Translations under genes and position numbers: made by a program
In this document: positions 45,757 through 55,448 of the stretch, piece by piece
Numbering within the stretch: the first letter of the stretch is position 1
How the letters are laid out: each line of letters opens with the position of its first letter
Notes under the pieces: model-generated
Database searches by the model: none
What the model was told of the DNA's origin: nothing
Seen by the model: the letters and a program-made list of their open reading frames with translations, nothing else
Origin: Pyxidicoccus trucidator
Lineage (GTDB): Bacteria > Myxococcota > Myxococcia > Myxococcales > Myxococcaceae
Length of the DNA: 64,000 bases
NCBI RefSeq assembly: GCF_010894435.1
Contig: NZ_JAAIXZ010000001.1
Location: 39,906 to 103,905 of the forward strand
Reading direction: 5' to 3'

Positions 45757-48700
45757 TCAACGGATGCGAGCCCATGCCCCGGCTGACGTCTTCTGGAACT
45801 CGGCGACGATACTGCCGGTCTTGTCCACATAGCGGATGATGTCGAGCGTGGCCGTGTTCGGCCACTTCCCACTGTTGAGCTCCGTCAGCAGGTCATCGAG
45901 GAGATTGGTCTTCACCTCCGGCTTGTTCGCCTTCAACGGGAACGTCCTCGTGGAGTTGCCCAGCGCATCAATCTGGACGGAACCGCCTCCACCCAGCTGC
46001 TTGGAGTTCCGGAACTCGAACCGGACCGTGGCCTGCAGCTTGCCCGGAATGGGAAGTCCCTCGGCGGTCCTGCCCAGGACCTTGTCGATGGCATGGTCCA
46101 GGCCCTTCCTCAAATCGACGACGGTGGAAACCGGCTCGTCGATGGTACCCACCTCCACGCTGCGCTCGACCATGGGCCTTCCTCCGGGAGTGGGCCGCTC
46201 CACGGTGATGTCGAACGACTGCGCCGTCTCGGTCGGCTTGCTTGGACGCAGCGGCGCATTCGCATCCCCTCCCACGCGGATGACCTTCCCGGGGTTCTCG
46301 GCCACGAGATGCTTCGCCTCGCGCAGCTCGCCCAGGGTGCGTCCGATGTCGTCGGACGCGCGGCCGGCCTGGGTGGGGAGCCCCGTGGAGAAGTTGACCC
46401 AGTCCCCCAGGTCCACCACGCGGCCCTGGGCTTGAAGCTCCAGTGCCTCGTGGAGGAGGTTGACGCCTTCGGTCCCCACCGGCTTGCTGGCCACCTGCGC
46501 CCTGAAGATTCGGACGAGCTGGACGGGCTGCGCCACCCTCGCCGCCACCAGCTCGCCCAGCTTCTTGCTGCCCACGTCCCGCAGGACCTCCAGCAACTGC
46601 CCGGTCGTGAGCGTGACGTTGCCCGTCACCCGCGCCAGGTCCGTGAGCACGCCCGGACGAGAGCCCGAGAGGGCGGAGGCGAGCTGCGTCGCCTCGTCGG
46701 CGGTCGCCTTCGTCGCATCCAGCAGCAGGTCCAGGTCCCCGCGGTGGAGGAGGTCCTTGACGAGCTGCTCGTTGCCCCGGCCGAGCTCGTCGAGGAGCGT
46801 CCCGGCGCGCGCCGCGTCCGCCTCCATGAGCTTGCGCACCGCCGCCAGCTTCGTCGCGTCGACTCCCGCACCCAGCCGCCGCAACCCCGTGGCCAGCTCC
46901 GGAGTGAGCGGCAGCTTCGTCTGGACGGCCCAGGCGATGAGCTCCGGCGCGAGCTTCGGCTCGTGCGCCAGCATGGCCAAGGCCGCGCGCCGCTCCACCC
47001 CCGCCGCCGTCTGGCTCGCCAGCGCTTCCAGCACCTTCTTGTCCATGGCGGCCAGCGTCTTCATCGCGTCCGCGGACAGCCCCTCCATGCCCTCCAGCGT
47101 CGCGCGCTCCAGCGCCGCCAGCCGGGTCAGTATCGCGTCGTCGAGCTTGCCCAGGAGCTCCCGCTCCAGCGCGCCCAGCCGCCACAGCGCCTCGGCCTGG
47201 CCACGCAGGGCTGGCGGCAGCGTGGTGCCATGCGTACGCAGCACGTCGAGCACCACCGCCTGAACGTCGGGCGCGAGCGTCTCCAGGTCCTTCAGCAGCC
47301 CCTCCAGCTTCACCGCCGAGCTGTCGAAGGAGTCCAGCAACAGCTTCCACCCCGCCTCGCCCCGCTCCGCCACGAAGCCCCGCACCCGGTCCGAGCCGAT
47401 GATGCGCTCCAGCTCCCCGCTCTCCAGCAGCCGCTTCAGGGCATTCTCGTCGAAGCCGCGCAGCGAGGTGATGAACCGCTCCGCGTTCTTGTGCCGCAGC
47501 AGCGTGCGCACCGTCGCGTAGACGTCGCGCGTGCCGGCCGCGGCCAGGAGCCGCTCGAAGCCCTCCAGCGCCGGGCCCTTGAGCTCTATCTTCGCCAGGT
47601 CGAAGAGGTCGTTGAAGAAGGCGACCTGGTACTCGCGCTTCACGGCGCCGCCCGCCCGCTTCGCGGTGGCGGGAAGGGCCTTCATCGCCTCGGGCAGGGC
47701 GTCCAGCAGCTCGCGGGACTTGCCTCGAAGCGCCTCGCCCATCTCCTGGAGGAACTTCGGGTTGTCCAGCACCTCGCGCAGCGAAAACTCCACCCGCTCC
47801 ATGGCCGTGCGCAGCCACAGCGCCGCCTGCTCCGGGGTGAGTTCCTTCAGCAGTAGCTTCGCCACCTCCAGCTTGCCCGGCGTCGCCCGAATCACCGGAA
47901 TGAGCCGCTCCAGGACGGGCTTCGCCACCGCCCCCAGGAAGGGCAGGGCCAGCTCGAAGCCCAGCCCCACCACGAAGCCGAACGCGAGCTGCTCGACGTA
48001 CTTCTTCGCGGAGCCCTGCCACGTGCCGCACCGCACGAGGACGATGACGTCGGTGATGAACTGCTCCACCACGAAGGACACGCCCACGCCCAGCGCGCGG
48101 GTGAGGATGCGCACCGCGGCGCCCGTCATCAGCAGGCGCACGCCGCCCGCCGTCACCAGCCGGCCCAGCACCGAGCCACCCAGCGAGCCGAAGCGGAACC
48201 CCACCGCGTCCAGCCAGCCCTTGAAGGCATTGAGCAGGAAGCCGCTGAGCGAGAACTCCTCCTGCCCCGTGGCCACCCTGTACAGGTAGATGGCCTCGCG
48301 CGCGGCGATGCCCAGCAGCACCGGGACGCGGCCTCCGCCCAGCCGCACCATGAAGCCCACCGCCCCGGCTTCCGCCAGGAGGAAGCCCCCCATCACCAGC
48401 AGGGTGACGGCGGCTATCAGGTGGACGCCCCGCTCCATGTTCTTGATTTCGTAGGCCGCCAGGTACAGGCCGAACTTCTCCACCTCGTCGACATGGACCT
48501 CGGAGACGTCCTCCCACGGGCCGTCATTGAGTTTGCGTACGCGCTTGTAGTGGACGCGGATGGTGGTCGGGTCATGGGGGTCCGACTGCTCCAGCCGCAC
48601 CAGGCGGTAGCTGGTCCAGACGGACACCTCCTCGAAGTCGCTCCTGCCCAGGGGCGGGTCGAGCGCATCCGCGGCCTCCTGCATGGCCTGGGCGAGGAGC

Positions 48701-50481
48701 TCCTCCTGCGTGCGCTCCTTGCCCTCGCAGAGAACCTGGCCCATCAGCTCCCCGACGCGCTTCTTCATCGGGCCGGCCAGTCGCTCCAGCGTCTTCGCCG
48801 TGGGCCGGAGCGCGTCGAACTGTTCCTGGAAGATGTAGGCGTGCTGCGCGAGGACGTCGTTCGGCCGCACCACCCGGTCCGGGTTCTGCCACAGGCGAAT
48901 CTGCTGCCCTGCCACATCGAAGTCGTGGCGCCGGAACCGCCGGGTGGACTTCGAGAGGGCCTCCACCACCCCCAGTCGCTGGGACAGCTCCGCGTAGCGC
49001 GTCTGCTCCAGCAGCCGCACCAGCGAGCGGCTATTGAAGACGAAGAAGGACGCCTCGTCGCGCAGCAGCTTGAGGAAGGCCTCGTGCGCGCCCAGCCGCT
49101 CCAGCTCCTGGAGCAGCAGCTCCAGCAGCGCATACCGGACCGTGCCGGGCCAATCTCTCAGCAGCCAGCGGAAGACGTTGTCCCGTCGGTCGTATCGCCC
49201 CAGCTTCAGATACCCGCTGAGCAGGGCCGCGTGCTTCACCGCCCAGGGGTGCCACGACGCGACTTCCAGGCGCTCGCGGGAGATGTTGAAGGTGGGGGTG
49301 ACGCTGACGCCACGCCAACCCGGCTGCCAGGTGTGCCCTTCCGGCGGCGGCGCGGGCACCGCCTGCGTGGTGACGTCTCCCAGCGGGCGCAGCAGGGCCT
49401 GGACGGAGGGGGTGAGAGGCGCGAGGGAGGCCTGGTTGAGCAGGAGCGTCCTGCCCACCCAGCGGACATCCGAGGTCAGTCGCCGCCGGGCCTCGAAGAG
49501 GGCGCCCAGGCTGCGCTCGGGAATCGGCCGCTCCACGACAAAGGGCTCCAGCTGCAGCGACACCGGGTCATCCCCGTAGGCCGCGCGGGCATGCTCCCAC
49601 TCCGCCTGGAATACCAACTTGAAGTCGAAGGCGCCCACCAGGGCTTCCAGCTCGCGCAGCGGCAGCGTTGCCTGGAGCACCGGCTCCATGCGGACCGTCG
49701 CCAGCAGGTTGATCGCCGGCAGCGGCATGAAGGCGAAGAGCAGCTGGCCGCCGCGCTTGAGGTACGCCACCTTGTCGGCGTCCTCCGTGCGGACCTCCAT
49801 GCGCTTCTCGCGGGTCTTCTGGAGGCTGGGGAAGGCGCCGCGGACGACGCCGTCCTGGTCGAGGTCCTCGAGCAGCTTCTTCACCCGGTCCGACCAGGTG
49901 TAGGCCCCGTAGACGGTCTTCTTCGGGGCCAGCTTCTCCAGCGTGGAGAAGCGCTGGAACACCTCATCGCCCAGCGGCTTGATGGGAAGTTCCTGGTTCA
50001 CCTGCACCAGCCACGCGACGGCCCGGGTACGCGTGTCCAGCAGGTGGGCGTAGAGCTCCACCGGGTCCACCACATCCACCCGCGTCTTCACCTCCGCGCG
50101 GTACTTGAAGAGCTGGCGCGGGGTGGTGTGGAAGTACACCGCCTTCACCACGAACCAGGGGCGGACCGGCCGCGCGGGAGCCGGCGCGGGAGGCTGGGGC
50201 CGGTGCTTCGCCACCTGGGCTTCGATGGCGGCGCGGATGCGCGCCTCGAGGTCCGAGCGCGCCTGCTGCGTTGCCTCGTGGAGCGCGGGCCCGCCCCACT
50301 GCACGTCCGGAGGGTGGAAGACGCGCTCGCCCTGGCGTCCATCCTTCGCCAACGCGGCGGCGGCCCGGGCCAGCACCTTCTCCACCGCGGTGGAGACAAG
50401 CTGCTCGATGAGCGGCCCATCCACGCGCAGCGCCTCGGCATCCACGCGGAGCCGGATGGGAATGTTGATGAGGGTCTTCAC
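45757..50481 (-). CDS. Giant (1574 residues) putative polymorphic toxin/effector
   Basis: GTG start at 50481 follows GGGGAG by 7 bases. There is no signal peptide. In order: an N-terminal region (about 1-590) with no recognised family and a propensity for beta strands and helices; hydrophobic segments at about 655-870 (VHLIAAVTLLVMGGFLLAEAG; later LLMTGAAVRILTRALGVGVSF and FGFVVGLGFELALPFLGAV), suited to membrane insertion; a helical Leu/Ala repeat region (about 900-1350); and a C-terminal domain of about 180 residues (TLGELREAKHLVAENPGK, then SFDITVERPTP, VERSVEVGTID) that weakly resembles a restriction-endonuclease fold. The layout of delivery region, pore segment and variable C-terminus followed by a small gene fits a polymorphic toxin. 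No export machinery is adjacent. Function is inference. Confidence 0.6.
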   Translation of the reverse strand: MKTLINIPIRLRVDAEALRVDGPLIEQLVSTAVEKVLARAAAALAKDGRQGERVFHPPDVQWGGPALHEATQQARSDLEARIRAAIEAQVAKHRPQPPAPAPARPVRPWFVVKAVYFHTTPRQLFKYRAEVKTRVDVVDPVELYAHLLDTRTRAVAWLVQVNQELPIKPLGDEVFQRFSTLEKLAPKKTVYGAYTWSDRVKKLLEDLDQDGVVRGAFPSLQKTREKRMEVRTEDADKVAYLKRGGQLLFAFMPLPAINLLATVRMEPVLQATLPLRELEALVGAFDFKLVFQAEWEHARAAYGDDPVSLQLEPFVVERPIPERSLGALFEARRRLTSDVRWVGRTLLLNQASLAPLTPSVQALLRPLGDVTTQAVPAPPPEGHTWQPGWRGVSVTPTFNISRERLEVASWHPWAVKHAALLSGYLKLGRYDRRDNVFRWLLRDWPGTVRYALLELLLQELERLGAHEAFLKLLRDEASFFVFNSRSLVRLLEQTRYAELSQRLGVVEALSKSTRRFRRHDFDVAGQQIRLWQNPDRVVRPNDVLAQHAYIFQEQFDALRPTAKTLERLAGPMKKRVGELMGQVLCEGKERTQEELLAQAMQEAADALDPPLGRSDFEEVSVWTSYRLVRLEQSDPHDPTTIRVHYKRVRKLNDGPWEDVSEVHVDEVEKFGLYLAAYEIKNMERGVHLIAAVTLLVMGGFLLAEAGAVGFMVRLGGGRVPVLLGIAAREAIYLYRVATGQEEFSLSGFLLNAFKGWLDAVGFRFGSLGGSVLGRLVTAGGVRLLMTGAAVRILTRALGVGVSFVVEQFITDVIVLVRCGTWQGSAKKYVEQLAFGFVVGLGFELALPFLGAVAKPVLERLIPVIRATPGKLEVAKLLLKELTPEQAALWLRTAMERVEFSLREVLDNPKFLQEMGEALRGKSRELLDALPEAMKALPATAKRAGGAVKREYQVAFFNDLFDLAKIELKGPALEGFERLLAAAGTRDVYATVRTLLRHKNAERFITSLRGFDENALKRLLESGELERIIGSDRVRGFVAERGEAGWKLLLDSFDSSAVKLEGLLKDLETLAPDVQAVVLDVLRTHGTTLPPALRGQAEALWRLGALERELLGKLDDAILTRLAALERATLEGMEGLSADAMKTLAAMDKKVLEALASQTAAGVERRAALAMLAHEPKLAPELIAWAVQTKLPLTPELATGLRRLGAGVDATKLAAVRKLMEADAARAGTLLDELGRGNEQLVKDLLHRGDLDLLLDATKATADEATQLASALSGSRPGVLTDLARVTGNVTLTTGQLLEVLRDVGSKKLGELVAARVAQPVQLVRIFRAQVASKPVGTEGVNLLHEALELQAQGRVVDLGDWVNFSTGLPTQAGRASDDIGRTLGELREAKHLVAENPGKVIRVGGDANAPLRPSKPTETAQSFDITVERPTPGGRPMVERSVEVGTIDEPVSTVVDLRKGLDHAIDKVLGRTAEGLPIPGKLQATVRFEFRNSKQLGGGGSVQIDALGNSTRTFPLKANKPEVKTNLLDDLLTELNSGKWPNTATLDIIRYVDKTGSIVAEFQKTSAGAWARIR

Positions 50482-50578
50482 CCGTGGGCTCCCCTCGCTG
50501 CTTGCCGGGGCCCCCTGCCCCGCCGCGCCCGGCATGATAGCCCGGGGTGCGCGGCGGATTCACTCCAGGTGAAGACGC

Positions 50579-51022
50579 CTACCGCTTTCCGTAGCGCCGA
50601 TGGTCCACCATCAAGCAGCGGTCCTGCACCACCTGGATGCCCGCCTTCGCCAGCTTCTCGGCCGCGGCGTCGTTGCGGATGCCGGACTGGAACCACACCG
50701 CCTTCGGCTTCTTGGCGATGATGTCGTCCACGTGCGCGTCGATGTCCTGCGGCCGGCGGAACACGTCCACCAGGTCCACCTCGCCGGGCACGTCCGCCAG
50801 CCGCCGGAACACCGGCTTGCCGAGGATGTGCGTCACGTCCGGGTAGTAGACAGGCACCGGCACCACGTCCACGCCGGCCCGGGCCAGGTAGTCCGGCACG
50901 TAGAAGGCCGGCTGCCCCGACTGCTGCTCCGTCTTGATGCCCAGCACCGCCACCCGCCGCGCGCCCTGCACCACGCGCTCCACGCCCGCTTCGTCCTCCA
51001 CGAGGTTCTGTTCCCAGCTCAT
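50579..51022 (-). CDS. CoA-binding domain protein (PF13380-type)
   Basis: A 147-residue Rossmann-fold protein of the CoA-binding group (related to succinyl-CoA synthetase alpha N-domain). Motifs: RRVAVLGIKTE (nucleotide loop), PVYYPDVTHILGKPVFRRLADVP, VDLVDVFRRPQDI and the terminal VQDRCLMVDHRR. AGGAGG precedes the ATG at 51022. Its start overlaps the upstream lipoprotein stop by 4 bases. Specific role unknown. Confidence 0.9.
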   Translation of the reverse strand: MSWEQNLVEDEAGVERVVQGARRVAVLGIKTEQQSGQPAFYVPDYLARAGVDVVPVPVYYPDVTHILGKPVFRRLADVPGEVDLVDVFRRPQDIDAHVDDIIAKKPKAVWFQSGIRNDAAAEKLAKAGIQVVQDRCLMVDHRRYGKR

Positions 51023-52026
51023 CGCGCCTCCTCCTGAAGTGCCTGCGCTTTCGAGGTGGTGGTGAGGGTCCACGCCTCCCCCGCCACCGTCGCCTTCACC
51101 GTCAGCTCCCGGCTCACCGGGACGAAGCGTCCCCGCGCCACCAATTGCTCGCCCTGGCACGTCACGCCCGGCGTGAGCGGGGGCCGGCCCGCCGTCGCCC
51201 ACGCCTCGGTCAGCTCGTCCGGCGCGTCCGCCGGCAGCGCGTCCAGGCACCGCAGGCTGAGCACCAGCGCATCGCCGTACTGCGTGTCACGCGTGCCCTG
51301 CACCGTGCGCTCCAGCACGTACGCCACCTGCGCGTCCCCCACCGGCAGCACGTCCACCGCCCAGATGTGCTGGCCCTCCGTGAGGTTGCGCTGGAACAGG
51401 CCCGAGTAGCGCGCCTCCCACTCGCGGCGCGTCCTGAGTTCCAGCGACTCTGGCGAGAAGAAGCGCTCCAGCGCCGCCGCGTCGGTGCCCGCGGGCACCA
51501 CGTGCCGCAGCGCCTCCAGCGCGGACTCGGGGGACACCAGCTTCACGAAGGTGCCGTCCGCCGCCAGCCGCACCCGCAGCGTGAAGCGCGCCAGCACGTC
51601 GTCCACCCACGTGTCCACCTCGGTGCCCGACTCCGAGCCTGACGCCGAGCCCGGCTCCGAGCCCGCCGTGGCGCCCGACTCGGAGCCCGGCTTCGAGTCC
51701 GCCGTGGCGCCTCCGTCCGCACCACCCGCCGGGCCTCCGCGCACCAGGCGCGAGCGGGGCACCACCTGCGCCAGCAGCCAGCCGCCCTCGGCGGGAGTGA
51801 AGCGCGTCTCGGTGGTCAGCTCCGCCTCCTCGCGCACGGGCACGCCCGCGCGCTCCACCACGCGGATGGCGCGCACGGACTCGGTGAGGACCCGGTCCAC
51901 CGGAGGCTGGAAGTCGAGCCGCACCGGCGGCGGCCGCGCGGCCGTGGGGACCATCGGCGGCGGCGCCCTTCGACAGGCGGCGGTCAGGGACAGCATGAGA
52001 CAGCTCAGCAGGAGGCCTGGACGCAT
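51019..52026 (-). CDS. Hypothetical lipoprotein with Ser/Gly/Glu-rich linker
   Basis: A 335-residue protein with a lipoprotein signal (MRPGLLLSCLMLSLTAAC). A Ser/Gly/Glu/Pro linker about residues 100-135 has short repeats. The remainder is strand-rich with no recognised family (LRTRREWEARYSGLF, GQHIWAVDVLPVGDAQVAY). An in-frame ATG at 52077 is possible but gives a worse signal. Coupled through ATGA to the CoA-binding gene. Confidence 0.6.
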   Translation of the reverse strand: MRPGLLLSCLMLSLTAACRRAPPPMVPTAARPPPVRLDFQPPVDRVLTESVRAIRVVERAGVPVREEAELTTETRFTPAEGGWLLAQVVPRSRLVRGGPAGGADGGATADSKPGSESGATAGSEPGSASGSESGTEVDTWVDDVLARFTLRVRLAADGTFVKLVSPESALEALRHVVPAGTDAAALERFFSPESLELRTRREWEARYSGLFQRNLTEGQHIWAVDVLPVGDAQVAYVLERTVQGTRDTQYGDALVLSLRCLDALPADAPDELTEAWATAGRPPLTPGVTCQGEQLVARGRFVPVSRELTVKATVAGEAWTLTTTSKAQALQEEAR

Positions 52027-52093
52027 GCGCCCGCGCACGCTGGCAGAAAGCGCCAGCGCCCGCGAGCGCTTCCTCATCCAAGGGCCCGGTACT

Positions 52094-52411
52094 TCACGGG
52101 TGCCGCGTGTGGCCGTCGGGCGCGTTCTCCACCAGGTCGCGTCCGATGTTGCGCCGGTCCCGGGCCACCCCATCGTCGTCCTTGAGCCAGGGCGCTCCGA
52201 ACCGCCGCGCCGCCTCGGCCAGGTCGCGCATCACATGCTCGCGCGAGGCGTACTCCGACTGGGGCAGCGACTTGAGGACGTTGATGATGTCGACGGGCGC
52301 GCCGTTGTCCTCCGCCGCCCGGACGATCTGCTCTCGCTCCGCGGGGTAGTCCACCGAGTCGAGGTGCGCAGGGATGGAGAGCCCGGGGTCCTCCGCGAGT
52401 CCGTATGCCAT
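52094..52411 (-). CDS. DUF2795-family protein
   Basis: A 105-residue protein (MAYGLAEDPGLSIPAHLD...). The DUF2795 signature INVLKSLPQSEYASREHVMRDL occupies the middle. The remainder is hydrophilic (WLKDDDGVARDRRNIGRD). The start at 52411 is preferred to the 20-residue longer frame. Cytoplasmic, unknown function; such proteins are common in Actinobacteria and myxobacteria. Confidence 0.8.
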   Translation of the reverse strand: MAYGLAEDPGLSIPAHLDSVDYPAEREQIVRAAEDNGAPVDIINVLKSLPQSEYASREHVMRDLAEAARRFGAPWLKDDDGVARDRRNIGRDLVENAPDGHTRHP

Positions 52412-52609
52412 CGTGACTCTGCCTTTCTGCCCGGACGTCAAGGCCCGGGCGCAGTGCTTGGGTAGGAACAAAATGGGGATGCCCCGTGCCCGGGACCACC
52501 CGGCACCGACACGTCCCCGCCCCTGCCCGGCCAGGGGGCCAGCCGCCTTTGCCCCTTCCCGAGGTAGAGTGCTGCCCGCAGCCCCTGTTCCCGTCGGAGC
52601 CCCACACCC

Positions 52610-54205
52610 ATGCCCGCCGCGCCGCTATTGCTTGTCTGGCTCACGCTCGCCAGCACGCCCGCCGTCCCGCCAGCCGCCCCCACTGCCACGCCCTCGCCCG
52701 CCGGGGACGTCTACTCGCTGGACGACGCCGCCTTCGTCGCCCAGGCCCAGCGGGACCTCGCCCAGTTGGAGCGCTACGCCACGGGCCTGCGGGGCCTGCA
52801 GGAGTCGGTGAAGAAGTCGCGCGGCGTGTACCTCCAGAAGCAGAGCGAGCCGTACACGCCGGACCAGAAGCAGCTGCTGCTCACCACCTGGGCGGCGTTC
52901 TTCGACTACTTCGTGTCCACGGAGGTCATCCGCCAGCGCTACTGGGACTTCGTGAAGGTGCCGGCCCTCACCCAGCCGAAGAAGCACGCCTGGGGCTTCC
53001 TCCTCACCCACGGCGCGCTCACCACGGAGCTGGCCCACGGCCTCACCTACGCGGAGCTCACCGGCGGCCGCAAGCAGCTGGAGGTGATGCTGGACGAGGC
53101 CACGCCCGAGTACGGCCTGCCCCCGCGCGCCTTCGCCCGCTTCAAGGAGAAGGTCATCCACGTGGCCACCACCACCCAGCTGATTACCGGTGACGGCTAC
53201 AAGGAGCAGCTGCGCCCCCTGCTGTCGCGCGCCGGCGCGCTGGACGCCCCTCGCGTGCCCTGGGTGATGCAGGAGATGAAGGAGAACAGCAAGGTGGCCA
53301 AGGGGCTGCTGGTGAAGCGCGGCGCCACGCTCTTCGCCAAGGCTGCGGCGGACCTCACCTCGGACTCCGCGCAGCGCGCCTTCTTCCCCGTGCAGCGCGC
53401 CGTGGCCGAGTGGATGGGCGACACGCGCGTGCACCGCATCGGCCAGCCGCTCATCGCCCGTGAGCAGGTGCTGGCGGTGCTCAAGCGCATGGAGCCCGGC
53501 GACATCATGGTGGCCCGGCAGAACTGGTACCTCTCCAACATCGGCCTGCCGGGCTTCTGGCCGCACGCGGAGCTCTTCGTCGGCACGCCGGAGGAGCTCT
53601 CCGCCTACTTCGACGCGGACCCGGAGGTGAAGGCCTGGGCCGCCACCCTGCCCGGCAAGCCCGAGTCCTTCACCCAGCACCTGGCGCGCGCCTTCCCCGC
53701 GAAGTGGGCCGAGTACGCCGGCAAGGACGCCCACGGGGACCCCCTCCGCATCATCGAATCCATCAGCGAGGGCGTGTCCTTCACCGGCCCGGAGCACGGC
53801 ATGCGCGTGGACTACCTGGGCGTCATGCGCCCGCGGCTGTCGAAGCTGCAGAAGGCCCGCGCCGTGCTGCGCGCCTTCACCTTCCAGGGCCGCCCCTATG
53901 ACTTCAACTTCGACTTCTTCTCCGACCAGACGCTCGTGTGCACGGAGCTGGTGTGGAAGGCCTACGCGCCGTCCACGGAGATGAAGGGCCTGAGCGTCCC
54001 CCTGGTGAACGTGGCCGGCCGCCGCACCCTCCCCGCCAACGAATTGGTGCGCCTCTTCGACGCCGAGTACGGCCGGGAGGACCGGCAGCTGGACTTCGTG
54101 GCCTTCCTGGACGGCCGGGAGGCCGAGGGCGACGCAAAGGAGGCGGACGCGTCCGCCTTCCGTTACAGCTACCGCCGGGCGAAGTGGGACATCGCCCAGG
54201 AGTAG
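52610..54205 (+). CDS. YiiX/permuted papain-like amidase, exported
   Basis: A 531-residue protein with a signal peptide (MPAAPLLLVWLTLASTPAVPPA) and a helical N-terminal half (about 35-270). The C-terminal half is a circularly permuted NlpC/P60 (YiiX/YebB-like) domain: PGDIMVARQNWYLSN, His319 in FWPHAELFVG and Cys444 in LVCTELVWKAY, the order His then Cys typical of permuted enzymes. It probably hydrolyses amide bonds in peptidoglycan or lipids in the envelope. The substrate is unknown. Followed 8 bases later by a small gene. Confidence 0.8.
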   Translation: MPAAPLLLVWLTLASTPAVPPAAPTATPSPAGDVYSLDDAAFVAQAQRDLAQLERYATGLRGLQESVKKSRGVYLQKQSEPYTPDQKQLLLTTWAAFFDYFVSTEVIRQRYWDFVKVPALTQPKKHAWGFLLTHGALTTELAHGLTYAELTGGRKQLEVMLDEATPEYGLPPRAFARFKEKVIHVATTTQLITGDGYKEQLRPLLSRAGALDAPRVPWVMQEMKENSKVAKGLLVKRGATLFAKAAADLTSDSAQRAFFPVQRAVAEWMGDTRVHRIGQPLIAREQVLAVLKRMEPGDIMVARQNWYLSNIGLPGFWPHAELFVGTPEELSAYFDADPEVKAWAATLPGKPESFTQHLARAFPAKWAEYAGKDAHGDPLRIIESISEGVSFTGPEHGMRVDYLGVMRPRLSKLQKARAVLRAFTFQGRPYDFNFDFFSDQTLVCTELVWKAYAPSTEMKGLSVPLVNVAGRRTLPANELVRLFDAEYGREDRQLDFVAFLDGREAEGDAKEADASAFRYSYRRAKWDIAQE

Positions 54206-54213
54206 GCACCGAC

Positions 54214-54489
54214 ATGACGGAGCAGGTGGCCCTGGAGATGCTGGAGCTTTCCTCCCAGCTCTTCGACCGGATGATTTCTCAACAACAGGCCAAGGTGCTG
54301 CGGCTGGCCCGCGAGGCCGTGCCCAACATGAGCCCCGAGGAGCTGCGCAACCCCCACGACTTCCCGGAACTCAAGGAACACCCTACATTTGAGTTCGAGG
54401 ATGGAATCCTGTCCGGGCTGATTTCGGCCCAGGTGGCGTTGCGTGCTGAAATCAAGGGACGGCTCCCGCTTGCTCCGCCTGCAATCTGA
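54214..54489 (+). CDS. Small hypothetical protein
   Basis: A 91-residue soluble protein (MTEQVALEMLELSSQLFDRM...) with an amphipathic N-terminal helix. AGGAG lies in the ribosome-site position about 11 bases before the ATG. It is 8 bases downstream of the YiiX-type gene and may be cotranscribed. No family is recognised. Confidence 0.65.
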   Translation: MTEQVALEMLELSSQLFDRMISQQQAKVLRLAREAVPNMSPEELRNPHDFPELKEHPTFEFEDGILSGLISAQVALRAEIKGRLPLAPPAI

Positions 54490-54543
54490 CGGTCGGCTGC
54501 CTGCCTTTGCCGTCCGGCCCGCCGTGGGTTACTGGTTCCGGCC

Positions 54544-55398
54544 GTGAGCATCCCCTCTGGATTCAGCCCGCCCCTGGCGCGGGAGCGGTTGGTGTCGGCC
54601 CTGGCCGCCGAACCGCCCCGGCTGGACCTGGCCGCGCTCGCCATCGCCACGCTGGACCACCCCATGCTGGACGCGCCCGGCTGCCTGCACATGCTGGACG
54701 TGCTGGCGTGCCGGGTGCAGGTGGAGACGGAGCGGCTCAAGGAGAAGGGCGAGGCCCTGGCGCCCCTGCGCGCGCTGCGCCACGTGCTGGCGGACATCGA
54801 GGGCTTTCGCGGCAACGAGGACGACTACCACTCCCCCGAGAACAGCTTCCTGGACCAGGTGCTGGAGCGGAAGGTGGGCCTGCCGATAACGCTGTCGGTC
54901 GTCTACCTGGAGGTGGCGCGGCGGGCGGGAATCTCCCTGTACGGCGTGCCCTTTCCCGGGCACTTCCTCGTCGCGCACGACGCGGGGGACCACAAGCTGG
55001 TCATGGACCCGTTCCACCATGGGGACATCCTCACCGAGCATGGCTGTGAGGAGCTGCTCAAGCGCGTGGCGCCGCAGCTCAAGTTCGACCGGGCCATGCT
55101 GGCACCGGCGCCGGTGGAGCTGATTACGTACCGCATGCTGTCCAACCTGCGGCGCGTGTACCTGGGCCGCGAGGACTGCGAGCGCGGGCTGGCGGTGGTG
55201 GACCTGCTGCTGCTGCTGGCGCCGGACCACCCGGGTGAGCTGCGCACGCGCGCGGCGCTGCTGGCCAACCTGGGGGCCTACCGCGCGGCGCTGAAGGACG
55301 TGGAGCGGTGCCTGGAGCTGTCTCCCGAGGCGCCGGACCGCGACAGGCTGGAGCTGACGGCCCGCGAGCTGCGTGAGCGCGCCTCGCTGCTCAACTGA
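54544..55398 (+). CDS. SirB1/transglutaminase-like protein with C-terminal TPR
   Basis: A 284-residue protein of the SirB1 family: ENSFLDQVLERKVGLPITLSVVYLEVARRAG and VPFPGHFLVAH are the hallmark segments (transglutaminase-like fold). About residues 210-280 form two TPR-like helical pairs. GTG at 54544 starts the family sequence. Function of SirB1 proteins is not known. It lies 50 bases before the NUDIX gene. Confidence 0.88.
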   Translation: MSIPSGFSPPLARERLVSALAAEPPRLDLAALAIATLDHPMLDAPGCLHMLDVLACRVQVETERLKEKGEALAPLRALRHVLADIEGFRGNEDDYHSPENSFLDQVLERKVGLPITLSVVYLEVARRAGISLYGVPFPGHFLVAHDAGDHKLVMDPFHHGDILTEHGCEELLKRVAPQLKFDRAMLAPAPVELITYRMLSNLRRVYLGREDCERGLAVVDLLLLLAPDHPGELRTRAALLANLGAYRAALKDVERCLELSPEAPDRDRLELTARELRERASLLN

Positions 55399-55448
55399 CG
55401 AAAGCGACACCGGGCCCGCTCTTTTCCGCGCCCAGGAGGGGAAGCCAC

